Source of the DNA: a virus
Reading direction: 5' to 3' (one strand)
Length of the DNA stretch: 42,492 nt
IMG/VR virus record: IMGVR_UViG_3300034146_000013
Location: 1 to 42,492 of that record
Shown in pieces: positions 29,429-37,538 of this stretch. The translations under genes were made by a program, and so were the position numbers. Every line of letters starts with the position of its first letter. The first letter of the stretch is position 1. A model generated the notes under the pieces. It was not told the origin of the DNA, made no database searches, and saw nothing but the letters and a program-made list of their open reading frames with translations.

Positions 29429-29457
29429 GCGACGTTCGGGAACGCTGGGAGCAGTAG
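29338..29457 (+). CDS. 39-residue membrane peptide
   Basis: ATG 29338 preceded by AAGGAGGAGG at good distance; stop TAG 29455-29457. The sequence starts MRRIAGEVGFLVLVGFSIVG and continues AVALRVAAAVSDVRERWEQ: one membrane helix with a basic start and charged end. It lies in another frame over the end of the previous gene. Function unknown. Confidence 0.6.
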   Translation: MRRIAGEVGFLVLVGFSIVGAVALRVAAAVSDVRERWEQ

Positions 29458-29485
29458 GGACGGCCCGGACGCGGTATGCTTCGTC

Positions 29486-29992
29486 ATGCCGCGTCCGGCT
29501 CATAAAAACTGTTGGAATGGAGGATCCGTGGCACTGCCGAATCCGGCGCTCGCCGGCCGCAACGGACAGATATGGAAACTGTATTGCCGTGGCCTGAATC
29601 AGGAAGCGCTAGCGGAGAAGTTCGATCTCTCGCAGTCTCGCATTTCGCAGATCATCAACGAGGTTCGCGATTCGATTCCCATCGAAGAGCGTGACGCGGT
29701 TGTGAAGCAGGAGGTTGACTTCCTCCGGGAGCTTCGCGCCGAAGTCCTCGAACTGTGGGACGCGGACGCTCCGGATCTCGTGTCGAACGGCCGCGTGATC
29801 GAGGGGACGAAGGATCACGGCGGACGTCTCGCCGCTCTCGCGCGCGCGGAGTCTCTGACGGCGCGTCTGCATCGCGTGTTGCAGATCGACGCTCCCGTGA
29901 AGGTGGATCTCACTCTCGGCGGGGAAGAGGAAGCCACGCGGCGCGCTGCGGCGGAAGCTGCCGTTCACCTCCACGGCGGTACGAATGAGTGA
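29486..29992 (+). CDS. terS: terminase small subunit
   Basis: 168 residues if started at ATG 29486, which lies 5 nt after a TATGCT -10 (leaderless start possible); GTG 29528 with GGAGG 4 nt upstream gives a shorter 154-residue form. An HTH (NQEALAEKFDLSQSRISQII, about residues 36-55 of the long form) follows an Ile-Trp-Lys-Leu helix, then a helical oligomerisation region and a flexible tail. It binds phage DNA and starts packaging with the large subunit encoded next but two. HTH plus position directly before TerL make the call. Confidence 0.85.
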   Translation: MPRPAHKNCWNGGSVALPNPALAGRNGQIWKLYCRGLNQEALAEKFDLSQSRISQIINEVRDSIPIEERDAVVKQEVDFLRELRAEVLELWDADAPDLVSNGRVIEGTKDHGGRLAALARAESLTARLHRVLQIDAPVKVDLTLGGEEEATRRAAAEAAVHLHGGTNE

Positions 29993-30563
29993 CTACCTTG
30001 ACCATCCGTTGACGCTCGTTGGACTGTGCGCCGTGATCGGCGGGATCCTGCTTCTCGTCACGGCGTGGGCATTCACGGGGGAGTACGAGCGCGGAGGCCG
30101 TGACTCGCAGCATCGCCGGCCGCGCAAGCTAGAACCGTGGCACGTCGAGCCATCCGGGGAGCGACCGATCGTCCCGGATACGAAGGTCTCCGCGCGGCAT
30201 AGACTCGACACGGTACGGGAAGAGACAACGAACCTAGGCGCGTACGCTGCGGACGTGGCTTCCGCTCGTGCGCGCGTGGTGATGATCGGACCGGAGGGGA
30301 TCGAGGATGGCAATCACACCCGGACGACGCGACGTCTACGACAAGTTGAAAAAGAGCATGGGGAAGAAGAAGGCCGCGCGCATCGCGAACGCGGGGAAGA
30401 CGAAAGCCGGCCGCTCGAAGATGGCGAAGAAGGCAGCGGCGACGCGGAAGCGCCGTCGCTAAGTTGGTTCCGTCATCCCGGTACCGGCGAATACATCTTC
30501 GTTGACGCGGCCGGACGGCAAGTAGAGTGGGACAACGGCGAAGAGGAGCGGTACCCGTCGTGA
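29985..30563 (+). CDS. membrane-anchored hypothetical protein containing a nested gene
   Basis: 192 residues from ATG 29985, overlapping the TerS stop by 8 nt. One N-terminal membrane helix (LVGLCAVIGGILLLVTAWAF) is followed by a basic then acidic hydrophilic region, and a C-terminal motif FRHPGTGEYIFVDAAGRQVE that looks conserved. Bases 30307-30462 also encode a different protein in another frame, which explains the Glu/Arg-rich low-complexity stretch here. No domain recognised. Confidence 0.65.
   Translation: MSDYLDHPLTLVGLCAVIGGILLLVTAWAFTGEYERGGRDSQHRRPRKLEPWHVEPSGERPIVPDTKVSARHRLDTVREETTNLGAYAADVASARARVVMIGPEGIEDGNHTRTTRRLRQVEKEHGEEEGRAHRERGEDESRPLEDGEEGSGDAEAPSLSWFRHPGTGEYIFVDAAGRQVEWDNGEEERYPS
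30307..30462 (+). CDS. small basic phage protein nested in another gene
   Basis: 51 residues from ATG 30307 with GGAGGGGATCGAGG upstream; TAA at 30460-30462. The sequence VYDKLKKSMGKKKAARIANA, then GKTKAGRSKMAKKA and an Arg-rich end, matches a small Lys-rich protein type that I recall near terminase and portal genes of many actinophages (DUF7196-like). It lies wholly inside the frame of the 29985-30563 gene. Likely nucleic-acid binding by composition. Confidence 0.75.
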   Translation: MAITPGRRDVYDKLKKSMGKKKAARIANAGKTKAGRSKMAKKAAATRKRRR

Positions 30564-32119
30564 GCCGTTGGGATGCAGGGTGGCACGGCAGATTGCGCAG
30601 CATCATTGCGGATCTGCCGTTCCGTCCACAAGCGGAGCGCATCGCCATTCGGCGGGAACTCGCGAAAGACCCGGTTGCCTTCGCCGTCCTGTACCTCTCC
30701 CATCACCTCAAAGACTCTGCCGGCCGCGTCACGTTCTCCGAAGTGCATTACGAGTGGGCACGAATCGCGGAATCGTGGCGCGGCGCGACAGAACCGCAAG
30801 AGAACCGGAACGCGTTCATCGCGCCGCGCGAGACGGGGAAGAGTACGTGGTGGTTCCTCGTGCTCCCGCTGTGGGCCGCAGCGAACCATGTTCGGCGCTT
30901 CGCTGTGGCCTTCGCCCATGCGGACTCGCAAGCTACCGGGCATCTAGCGACGTTCAAGCGTGAGCTTGACACGAACACGCTCCTCCGTGCCGACTTCCCG
31001 GATCTGTGCGAGCCTGCCAGGAAGCAGACAGGAACGACGCTCGCGGACCGGCAAGGGATGCTGCACACGTCCAATGGCTTCGTATTCGCGGCGCGCGGCG
31101 TGGATACCGCGTCTCTCGGCTTGAAGGTGGGCGAGACGCGTCCCGATCTTCTCGTCTTCGATGACATCGAGCCGGACGAAGCGCGGTACTCACCCGATCT
31201 CGCAAAGAAGCGTCTCGGCACGATTCAGGACGCGCTTCTCCCGCTGAACATCCGCGCGGCCGTCGTCATGGTGGGAACGGTGACGATGCCCGGATCCATC
31301 ATGCATCAACTCGTCCGTGTTGCTGCCGGCGCGGAAGACAACGAACTCCAATGGATCCGTGACGAGAAGATCAAGCCGCATCATCACGTTCCGATCCTCT
31401 CCGACGACGAAGGAAACGAGCGCTCGATGTGGCCGGAGAAGTGGCCGCTCGAATGGCTGCTCTCGATTCGGCATACGCGCTCATACGCGAAGAACTACGC
31501 GAACGATCCGATGGGCCGCGATGGCGACTACTGGACTTCCGACGATTTCGTGTACGACACTATGGGACCGTACGCGACGCGATGGATTCTCCAACTCGAT
31601 CCGGCAGTCACCACGAAGGGCACATCCGATTACACAGGATGGGCCGTGGTCGCGTACAAACCGCCGATGACGGGACCACTCCTCGGAGCGCCGTCCTCGA
31701 TTCCGCCGGAGAGACCCGTCGTAGAAGTGGTGGATGCAGGTAAGGTGAAGCTCGCCGGGGACGCGCTCCGCTCGTGGGTTCTCCGGAAGCTACAGGAGTG
31801 GGAACGCATCAAGGCGGTACGAGTCGAGGTGAATCAGGGCGGAGACCTTTGGTACACCGTTCTTCACTCGCTGCCGGCGAAGCTGATCGTCCACACATCG
31901 AACGAGTCGAAGGAGGTTCGCTTCGCGTACGCGCTCGATCTGTATCAGCGCGGACACGTCCTCCACCGAAAGAGGCTCCGGGAACTCGAAGAGCAAATGG
32001 TCTCCTTCCCGCGAGCGCCATACGATGACATCGCGGACGCGGCCGTTTGTGGCGAGTTGTTCTTCCTGAACGAGGTTCCGCGCGTGCGGACCTACACGGA
32101 ATCAAAGGAGTATGCGTAA
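30560..32119 (+). CDS. terL: terminase large subunit
   Basis: 519 residues from GTG 30560 in a GTGA overlap. ATPase: Walker A IAPRETGKSTWW at about 88-99, Walker B DLLVFDDIEPDEA at about 195-207 and the GTVTMPGSIM coupling region after it. Nuclease: first Asp in LQLDPAVTTKGTSDYTGW at about 343-360 and a later PYDDIADA at about 486-493. This is the canonical motor that pumps DNA into the prohead through the portal and cuts it. Length is normal. A headful or cos mode cannot be decided from the sequence alone, although the permuted assembly fits headful. Confidence 0.95.
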   Translation: MSRWDAGWHGRLRSIIADLPFRPQAERIAIRRELAKDPVAFAVLYLSHHLKDSAGRVTFSEVHYEWARIAESWRGATEPQENRNAFIAPRETGKSTWWFLVLPLWAAANHVRRFAVAFAHADSQATGHLATFKRELDTNTLLRADFPDLCEPARKQTGTTLADRQGMLHTSNGFVFAARGVDTASLGLKVGETRPDLLVFDDIEPDEARYSPDLAKKRLGTIQDALLPLNIRAAVVMVGTVTMPGSIMHQLVRVAAGAEDNELQWIRDEKIKPHHHVPILSDDEGNERSMWPEKWPLEWLLSIRHTRSYAKNYANDPMGRDGDYWTSDDFVYDTMGPYATRWILQLDPAVTTKGTSDYTGWAVVAYKPPMTGPLLGAPSSIPPERPVVEVVDAGKVKLAGDALRSWVLRKLQEWERIKAVRVEVNQGGDLWYTVLHSLPAKLIVHTSNESKEVRFAYALDLYQRGHVLHRKRLRELEEQMVSFPRAPYDDIADAAVCGELFFLNEVPRVRTYTESKEYA

Positions 32120-32301
32120 TGGAGCGCGTCTTCATTGTGGACACGCCCGAAGGCGAACGCGTCGCGACGTACGAAGGTCGCGTGATCGTTGCGACCACGG
32201 AACAGGAAATCGCGGCCGGTCCGACGCGGCACACGGACGACCCGGAGAACCGCAAAATCACCGTGACTGAGTGGATCGAAGCACATGGAGGGGAACTGTG
32301 A
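32119..32301 (+). CDS. small hypothetical protein
   Basis: 60 residues from ATG 32119 (TAATG junction), with AAAGGAG 9 nt upstream. Beta-rich start (MERVFIVDTPEGERVATYEG) with an acidic loop and an ITVTEWIEAHGGEL end. Coupled to both terminase and portal genes. Unknown; small proteins at this spot are frequent in actinophages. Confidence 0.75.
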   Translation: MERVFIVDTPEGERVATYEGRVIVATTEQEIAAGPTRHTDDPENRKITVTEWIEAHGGEL

Positions 32302-33998
32302 CGGGTAGCGCAGACCTGATCGAAGGCATGAAGGGTCTCGATGAAGTAGCGCCGTACTACGAGAAGATGTGGCGTTACTTCGCGGAGGATCTCCCGGAGC
32401 GGTTCGCGTCGGACCGGTTGAAGCAACTCATCGGGAAGACTGCACAGGACTACCGGTTCCGTCTCTCCCGCGTTCCCGTCGAGACACTCGCGAACCGTCT
32501 CGGTATCAACTCGATAGTGTCTTCGCGCGAAGGTGTGAACGCGCGAATCGAGGAGATCCGGCAGGCAAACGACATGGAACTAGTCGAGCCGTACATCACG
32601 GAGCGGACGCTCGCTCTCGGAGACTCGTACCTCCTCGTGTGGCCGATCATGGACGAAGAGATCCTCGCGGAGGACACTCCGCCGGATCTCGACGCGATGG
32701 CCTCCGGCGTGGAACTCGCGTATCAGTCGCCGCTTTCCTGCCGCGCCTTCTACGACAACGAAGACGGCCGCCGGCAGCGTTTCACGATCCGCCGTTGGAA
32801 AGAGAAGACGGCGATCGGGGAGGAAGTGTGGCGCGCGGAGGTTTGGTATTGGGACCGGGTCGAGCCGTTCATCTCGAAGCCGGGATCGAAGGGACTCGAC
32901 GTCTCGGAATGGGAGGAGTACGCGGAAGACGCAACCGGAACGCGCACGGCCGCCACTCCTGACAACTGGCCGGAGCCGCACGACTTCGGGGAGATCCCGA
33001 TTAAGCACATGCGGACGGACATGCCGTACGGCCGCAGCGAGATCGAAGACTTCGTGGGAGCACAGAACATCCTGACGAAGGCCACCGCCACGCAGTCTTC
33101 GGGCATCGAGTCGAACGGGTGGCGCGAGCGTTACACGATCGCGGACGACAAGGCGATTCTCGAACAGAAGGCGGATATCGTCCCGTGGGAGGACGCGGAG
33201 GACGCTCCTCCCGCCGGGCCGGCTCCCCTTTCTGGCCGGCGCACAGGTCCGGGCACGGAGCAGAAGTACCACGGCGTGAAGGGAGTCGGAGAGTTCTCCG
33301 CGACGGATCTCCGCGTCTTCGAGAGTCCGATCGATCAGTGGGTCCGTCTCGGAGCCGCTGCTTCCGGAACGCCGTTGACGGAGTTCGATCCTCGTTTCGG
33401 CGCGAACATGAGCGGCGTTGCGTGGGACCGGGCGGAACGGCCGATCAAGAAGAAGGAGGCGGACCGGAAGCGGTTCTTCCTCCGGTTCTGGCGTGAGACG
33501 TACGAACTCGCGCTCGCGATCGTGGGCATCCGCGACGCGGGGGAAATCTCCGTGAATTGGGCTCCGCCGGAGGTTGTCTCCGATCCGGATTGGTGGGCGA
33601 CGGCAACGGTCCGCCGCGATCACGGCGTACCGCAGAAGGCGATCCTCCTCGAAGCGAACTACACGGAAGAGCAGATCAAGGCGTGGGAGGACGAGAAGGA
33701 CGACGACGCGGAGACGCTCGATCGCGCGATCTCCCGAATCGCGCTTCTCGGAGACGCGATGCAGAAACTAGGAGCCGGCGCGACGCTTCTCGGCATCCCC
33801 ACGGATCGGATCGCAACGCTCGTGGAGGCGCTCCTCGTGGACGCGGGTTCGCCCGGAAAGCTCGTTCTCGAAGAGAAGGAGCCGCTCGAACTCGAACCGG
33901 CCGACGATGAGGACGAAGACGATGAAGCCGTGTCGGAGGAAGAGGCGGTACCGGGACGCGATAGCCGCAGCGCTCGCACTCGAAGCGATGCGCGATAA
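32298..33998 (+). CDS. portal protein
   Basis: 566 residues from GTG 32298 in a GTGA overlap. The start (YEKMWRYFAEDLPERFASDR, LKQLIGKTAQDYRFRLSRVP) and the long middle beta region with AYQSPLSCRAFYDNEDGRRQ, then PIKHMRTDMPYGRSEIEDFV, follow the SPP1 gp6-like portal family. The C-terminus is helical, then very acidic (LEPADDEDEDDEAVSEEEAV). Portals form the dodecamer through which DNA enters and the head-tail joins. The last 77 nt also encode the start of a zinc-ribbon protein in another frame. Confidence 0.9.
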   Translation: MTGSADLIEGMKGLDEVAPYYEKMWRYFAEDLPERFASDRLKQLIGKTAQDYRFRLSRVPVETLANRLGINSIVSSREGVNARIEEIRQANDMELVEPYITERTLALGDSYLLVWPIMDEEILAEDTPPDLDAMASGVELAYQSPLSCRAFYDNEDGRRQRFTIRRWKEKTAIGEEVWRAEVWYWDRVEPFISKPGSKGLDVSEWEEYAEDATGTRTAATPDNWPEPHDFGEIPIKHMRTDMPYGRSEIEDFVGAQNILTKATATQSSGIESNGWRERYTIADDKAILEQKADIVPWEDAEDAPPAGPAPLSGRRTGPGTEQKYHGVKGVGEFSATDLRVFESPIDQWVRLGAAASGTPLTEFDPRFGANMSGVAWDRAERPIKKKEADRKRFFLRFWRETYELALAIVGIRDAGEISVNWAPPEVVSDPDWWATATVRRDHGVPQKAILLEANYTEEQIKAWEDEKDDDAETLDRAISRIALLGDAMQKLGAGATLLGIPTDRIATLVEALLVDAGSPGKLVLEEKEPLELEPADDEDEDDEAVSEEEAVPGRDSRSARTRSDAR

Positions 33999-34080
33999 GG
34001 GAGCGGTTCGGTTCTACCGCTGCCCGCATTGCGCGGGATTCCACGTCACTTCACAGGAAAGGCGGAACGGTGGAGGTTAA
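33922..34080 (+). CDS. small zinc-ribbon protein overlapping portal gene
   Basis: 52 residues from ATG 33922 (GAGGACGAAG upstream), stop TAA 34078-34080. It begins MKPCRRKRRYRDAIAAALAL and ends with FYRCPHCAGFHVTSQERR: a Cys pair and His knuckle like that of the protein at 13297-13485. It starts 77 nt inside the portal gene. Function unknown; likely metal and nucleic-acid binding. Confidence 0.7.
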   Translation: MKPCRRKRRYRDAIAAALALEAMRDKGAVRFYRCPHCAGFHVTSQERRNGGG

Positions 34081-34282
34081 GGACGTCCCTCCCGGCTCAC
34101 AAGCGGTTGTGATGAAAGTCGGGAACAAGCCGATGCGCGTCGTGGGATGGGTGATGCCGACGCGTGGCGCGATGGGGGAACTTCTCCGCGCCATTGCCGA
34201 TGAAACCGACGCGATCGAGGAGGAATGGGATGCCGCCACGCCCGAAGCTAGCGGAACGAGCGCCGACGGCCCGGAAGCCTGA
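34070..34282 (+). CDS. small hypothetical head-module protein
   Basis: 70 residues from GTG 34070 with AGGAAAGG 7 nt upstream. A compact beta motif (VPPGSQAVVMKVGNKPMRVV, GWVMPTRGAMGELL) is followed by an acidic tail. It overlaps the preceding gene by 11 nt and the minor head gene by 53 nt. Family unknown. Confidence 0.65.
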   Translation: MEVKDVPPGSQAVVMKVGNKPMRVVGWVMPTRGAMGELLRAIADETDAIEEEWDAATPEASGTSADGPEA

Positions 34283-35231
34283 CGACACGCCGGATGAGGA
34301 GACGCTCGCCTTCGAGGAGGCCGTCCTCCGTGACGTCGTGGGCAGCGTGGGAGACGCTCTCGCGGCCGTGATCCGGGCAGTCCTGGCAGCGTTCGAGGGT
34401 GCCTCTATCGCGGCCGGAGGGACGCTCTCAGAGGAGCAGGCGAAGGCCGTCGGGAAGGCGGCCGGCGCGCGGATCCGGCGGGAGGAGTGGTACCCGATGC
34501 GGCCGGCGCTCGCCGCGTCCGCCGTTGCCGCTCACGCTCTCGGCGTGGAGCGCGCGGCGCGGCGGATGCCCAACGAGACCGCGAAGGCGAAGGCGCGCTC
34601 CACGAAGACGCCGAAGAAACGTCCCGTTCCCAATGTGGACGCGCAACTCCGGAAGGCTCTCCGTGAGGCGGAAACCCTTGCGCGGCAAGGGATCCGGAAC
34701 CGCACGGAAGCCGCACAGGTGGTCGCGAAGGTCTCGAAGGGGAAGGCGCGTGTCGAAGCTGCCGCGCGCAGCATCGCGAACGAGGGGATCAACGCGGGGA
34801 CGATCGACGTCGCGAAGAAGATGCAACTCCGCGTGATGTGGATTGCGGAGCGGAACGCGTGCCTCGATTGTCTCGCGCACGCGGGTTACGTGGCCGAACC
34901 GGGAGACCCGTTCCCGCCGGTCTCGTTCGACCCGAACGCGAAGAAGGTTGCGGCCGTAGCGCTCTGCCCGCTGCATCCCAACTGTCGATGCCAACTCCGC
35001 ACGACGGATCTCCCCGCCGGTCCGCCGCCTTCGGACCGTTCGAGCCTTTCGCCGGCCGCGCGTCTCGCAGCGGAGGCGCGGCGATCGGTTGTGTACCAAT
35101 GGACAGAGTACGAATCCGGGCCGGCGATGCAGCGTGCGGCGGAGGCTCTACTCTCCGCCGGAGCCGGCCTCCCTGCTAGTGTTGAGCAACGCGCGCGGCG
35201 GATGCTGCGAGCAAAGAAACGAGGAGGCTAA
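34230..35231 (+). CDS. minor head protein, phage Mu F-like
   Basis: 333 residues from ATG 34230 with GAGGAGG 6 nt upstream. Long helical N-terminal region, then the conserved Mu F-type core: MWIAERNACLDCLAHAGYV, PFPPVSFDP and CPLHPNCRCQL, where the two CxxC-like pairs and HPNCRC are the family signature (residues about 210-275). Mu F-like proteins sit at the portal inside the head. The C-terminus is helical and basic. Some family members are fused to toxins or proteases; no such addition is seen here. Confidence 0.88.
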   Translation: MPPRPKLAERAPTARKPDDTPDEETLAFEEAVLRDVVGSVGDALAAVIRAVLAAFEGASIAAGGTLSEEQAKAVGKAAGARIRREEWYPMRPALAASAVAAHALGVERAARRMPNETAKAKARSTKTPKKRPVPNVDAQLRKALREAETLARQGIRNRTEAAQVVAKVSKGKARVEAAARSIANEGINAGTIDVAKKMQLRVMWIAERNACLDCLAHAGYVAEPGDPFPPVSFDPNAKKVAAVALCPLHPNCRCQLRTTDLPAGPPPSDRSSLSPAARLAAEARRSVVYQWTEYESGPAMQRAAEALLSAGAGLPASVEQRARRMLRAKKRGG

Positions 35232-35234
35232 CTC

Positions 35235-35402
35235 GTGGAGGACTTCGCGAAGATCGCGTACGAAGCGTACGTGAAATCGTGTGGCGGGAAGAGCGTCCGT
35301 GGTGACGCGCTCCCGTCGTGGGAGGAACAGAAGCCGGAGATCCGCGCACACTGGGACGCTGCCGCGCAAGCGGTTCTCGCGGCCTCGATGGGTGGCGAGT
35401 GA
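35235..35402 (+). CDS. small conserved phage protein
   Basis: 55 residues from GTG 35235 with AGGAGG upstream. Motifs FAKIAYEAYVKSCGGKS, LPSWEEQKPEIRAHW and AAAQAVLAA match a short phage protein type found in head and early regions; similar in layout to 19145-19339. ATGA-like junction with the scaffold gene. Function unknown. Confidence 0.75.
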   Translation: MEDFAKIAYEAYVKSCGGKSVRGDALPSWEEQKPEIRAHWDAAAQAVLAASMGGE

Positions 35403-35956
35403 TGGCGGACGAAGACGACGACAACACGACCGAAGAGACCACGGAAGAGGAGACGGAGGAGACGACCGGAAAGGACGACTCCGACGACGACAACTCCGAT
35501 GATGCCGACGACGACGGGAAATCGAAGAAGGATCCCGAACTCGAAAAGGCCATCAAGGCGCGCGATCGTGCGAAGCAGGAGAACCGCCGGCTCCGCGCCG
35601 AACTCGAAGCGAAGAACAAGAAGAAGGGCGACGAAGAGCCGGATCCTGTCGCGGAAGCGAACACGAAGATTGTTCGTACTGCGGCTCACGGCATCCTTCG
35701 CGGTCTCGGCATCGAGGACAAGGAAGATCGCATCGCCGTTCTCGATCTGCTCCGGCTCGATGATGTGACCGTCGATTCCGACGGAGCCGACGAAGACGAG
35801 ATCGAAGAGCGGATCGAGAACCTCCGCTCGATTCTCGGCGTGAAGACGTCGCGCACGGCGCGCGTTCCGCGTACCGTGAAGACGAACCGGGAGACGAAGG
35901 ACACGAACTCCGACCCGGACAAGGCGCGCTATAACCGGATCCTCGGACGGCGCTAG
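35402..35956 (+). CDS. scaffold-like protein
   Basis: 184 residues from ATG 35402. The first 45 residues are almost all Asp, Glu and Thr; then a coiled coil (LEKAIKARDRAKQENRRLRA, LEAKNKKK); then a helical body (IVRTAAHGILRGLGIEDKED) and a basic end (RYNRILGRR). Acidic, helical, coiled-coil protein directly before the major capsid gene is the standard scaffold layout; the basic C-terminus usually contacts the capsid protein. Confidence 0.85.
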   Translation: MADEDDDNTTEETTEEETEETTGKDDSDDDNSDDADDDGKSKKDPELEKAIKARDRAKQENRRLRAELEAKNKKKGDEEPDPVAEANTKIVRTAAHGILRGLGIEDKEDRIAVLDLLRLDDVTVDSDGADEDEIEERIENLRSILGVKTSRTARVPRTVKTNRETKDTNSDPDKARYNRILGRR

Positions 35957-35995
35957 CGGAGTGGTCCCGCGTGCCACCTATCCCGCGCGGTCGAG

Positions 35996-36022
35996 CGGCC
36001 GGCTTCCCCACGGAGCCGGCCG
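35996..36022 (+). terminator. hairpin between scaffold and capsid genes
   Basis: Arms CGGCCGGCT and AGCCGGCCG, extended by two more pairs across a bulge, then TTTCGTG. The 184-bp gap also has TATCAT at 36030-36035, a possible -10 for the capsid gene, without a clear -35. Confidence 0.65.
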
Positions 36023-36140
36023 TTTCGTGTATCATGCGAAGCAGGCACGGAGCCGGACGGCTTCCGCCGGAACACGCATTGCCGGATGGCAAGCGGGACG
36101 ATCCCCATCCCTCACGCCATACCGAAGGAGTGTGACCGGC

Positions 36141-37133
36141 GTGACCACAAACCGTCAGGATCTCGAAAACCTCATCCCCGTCGAAACTTCCCAGGAAGTG
36201 ATTCAGCGGGTCGCGAAGGTCTCCGTGATGGAGAACGTCGCTCCGCCGGAGACGATGACGTCGGACACGAAGCAGGTCGCGCGGTTCGGCGGGTTCTCCG
36301 TCGCCTCCGTCGCGAAGGGCGCGGAGTACGGCTTCTCCACGAACACTCAGGATCTCGTGGACCTGATCGCGCGCAAGATCGGTGGCGCGGCGAAGATCGC
36401 GGAGGAAGACCTCACGGACACGATCACCGGCGAAGGCACGATGCGCCGGTACGAGCAGGAGGCCGGCTCCGCGCTCGCGAAGACCTTCGACCACGCGTGC
36501 ATCGGCACGACGGGTGCGATGAACGGGACCACGATCCCGTTTCAGTCGATCTACAACGCGATCGGTACCGCGCAGTCAACCCCGTGGGGTTCGTACACGG
36601 CGAACGCCAACCGGATTCAGGTCCCGCGCCTGACGACCGGTTCGCCCACGCCGGCCGCGACGTGGCTCGACGCGGTCTCGGACTTCCTCTCGCTCTGGGA
36701 GAACTCCGACTTCTACGATGAGGGGAATCAGTTCCTCTTGGCTTCGCCGCAGATCAAGGGGATCTTCCGGAAGGTGCGGAACGGCGACTCGGAGCCGCTC
36801 TTCATCGACTCGAACCGCAGCGGAGCCGGCGCGAGCCTCTTCGGCATCTCGGACTTCCGGTTCACCACGGGTGCGCGCACGCACGCGACGATGACGGACA
36901 CGCCGACGGGGAACCCGCTGATCATCATCGGCAACCGGAACGCGTTGAAGCGCGGTCTCGCGCGGACGTCGGCCGGCATGGTTCCCGGCAACCCCGGCGT
37001 TCAGTGGCAGCGTGCCGCACAGGGTATCGGCTTCCTCTCGGACGAAGCCATCATGAAGGCGATGATGCGTCGTGCGTTCGTCGTCACCGTGCCGCAGGCC
37101 ATCGCGGTTCTCGAAATCACGCCCGGTTCGTAA
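36141..37133 (+). CDS. major capsid protein, HK97 fold
   Basis: 330 residues from GTG 36141, chosen because AAGGAG ends 10 nt upstream; GTG 36132 is too close to it. Typical HK97-type parts: N-arm with NRQDLENLIPVETSQEVIQR, P-domain and E-loop with MTSDTKQVARFGGFSVASVA, spine helix EEDLTDTITG and the A-domain with TGNPLIIIGNRNALKRGLAR. Size fits a fold without a fused protease, and no separate protease gene is seen, so maturation may need none. Flanked by hairpins on both sides, which should raise its relative expression. Confidence 0.9.
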   Translation: MTTNRQDLENLIPVETSQEVIQRVAKVSVMENVAPPETMTSDTKQVARFGGFSVASVAKGAEYGFSTNTQDLVDLIARKIGGAAKIAEEDLTDTITGEGTMRRYEQEAGSALAKTFDHACIGTTGAMNGTTIPFQSIYNAIGTAQSTPWGSYTANANRIQVPRLTTGSPTPAATWLDAVSDFLSLWENSDFYDEGNQFLLASPQIKGIFRKVRNGDSEPLFIDSNRSGAGASLFGISDFRFTTGARTHATMTDTPTGNPLIIIGNRNALKRGLARTSAGMVPGNPGVQWQRAAQGIGFLSDEAIMKAMMRRAFVVTVPQAIAVLEITPGS

Positions 37134-37139
37134 TCGACT

Positions 37140-37172
37140 CCGGCCGTCCGCTTCCCCGTGGCGGACGGCCGG
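37140..37172 (+). terminator. 12-bp hairpin after the capsid gene
   Basis: Perfect arms CCGGCCGTCCGC and GCGGACGGCCGG with a 9-nt loop, 6 bp beyond the capsid stop codon, then TTCCCGCTTTCC. It can limit read-through or protect the capsid mRNA 3' end. Confidence 0.8.
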
Positions 37173-37199
37173 TTCCCGCTTTCCGAAGGAGAACGCATC

Positions 37200-37469
37200 A
37201 TGAGTGACGAAAAGAACCTCGAAGGCCAGTCCTTCCGGAACGAGGCGCTCACCGGATCCGGAACCGTCACGGAGGATGGCACGTACGCGGAGCCGCTCCC
37301 GGACCCGACGGAGGCGCGCGGTCTCGGCGCGCGGCGGACGTCCGGCGGCCGACTGCTCCCGGATCTGCCTTCCGCCGAGATCGAGGGGAACGGTTCGCCG
37401 GCCGGCGACTCGAACCCGGACACGGAGAACGCGAAGCCGAAGACGGCGACGCGAGCGCGCAACTCCTGA
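37200..37469 (+). CDS. hypothetical head-module protein, low complexity
   Basis: 89 residues from ATG 37200 with GAAGGAG 8 nt upstream. Composition is rich in Gly, Pro, Asp, Glu and Thr; it contains YAEPLPDPTEARGLGARRTS and ends in a Lys/Arg/Thr tail. Probably disordered. Place between two hairpins right after the capsid gene suggests a capsid-associated protein; unproven. Confidence 0.7.
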   Translation: MSDEKNLEGQSFRNEALTGSGTVTEDGTYAEPLPDPTEARGLGARRTSGGRLLPDLPSAEIEGNGSPAGDSNPDTENAKPKTATRARNS

Positions 37470-37474
37470 GAACT

Positions 37475-37510
37475 CCGGCGGGGACGAGTGGCCTCCTCCG
37501 TCCCCGCCGG
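37475..37510 (+). terminator. 12-bp hairpin
   Basis: Perfect arms CCGGCGGGGACG and CGTCCCCGCCGG with a 12-nt loop, 5 bp past a stop codon. Together with 37140-37172 it brackets the 89-residue gene. Confidence 0.75.
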
Positions 37511-37538
37511 CCTCACAGCGAATCAGGGAGTCTGAACA

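Noticed and set aside
36132-36140. GTG 36132 as capsid start
   Set aside because: Only 1 nt separates it from AAGGAG; GTG 36141 has normal spacing.
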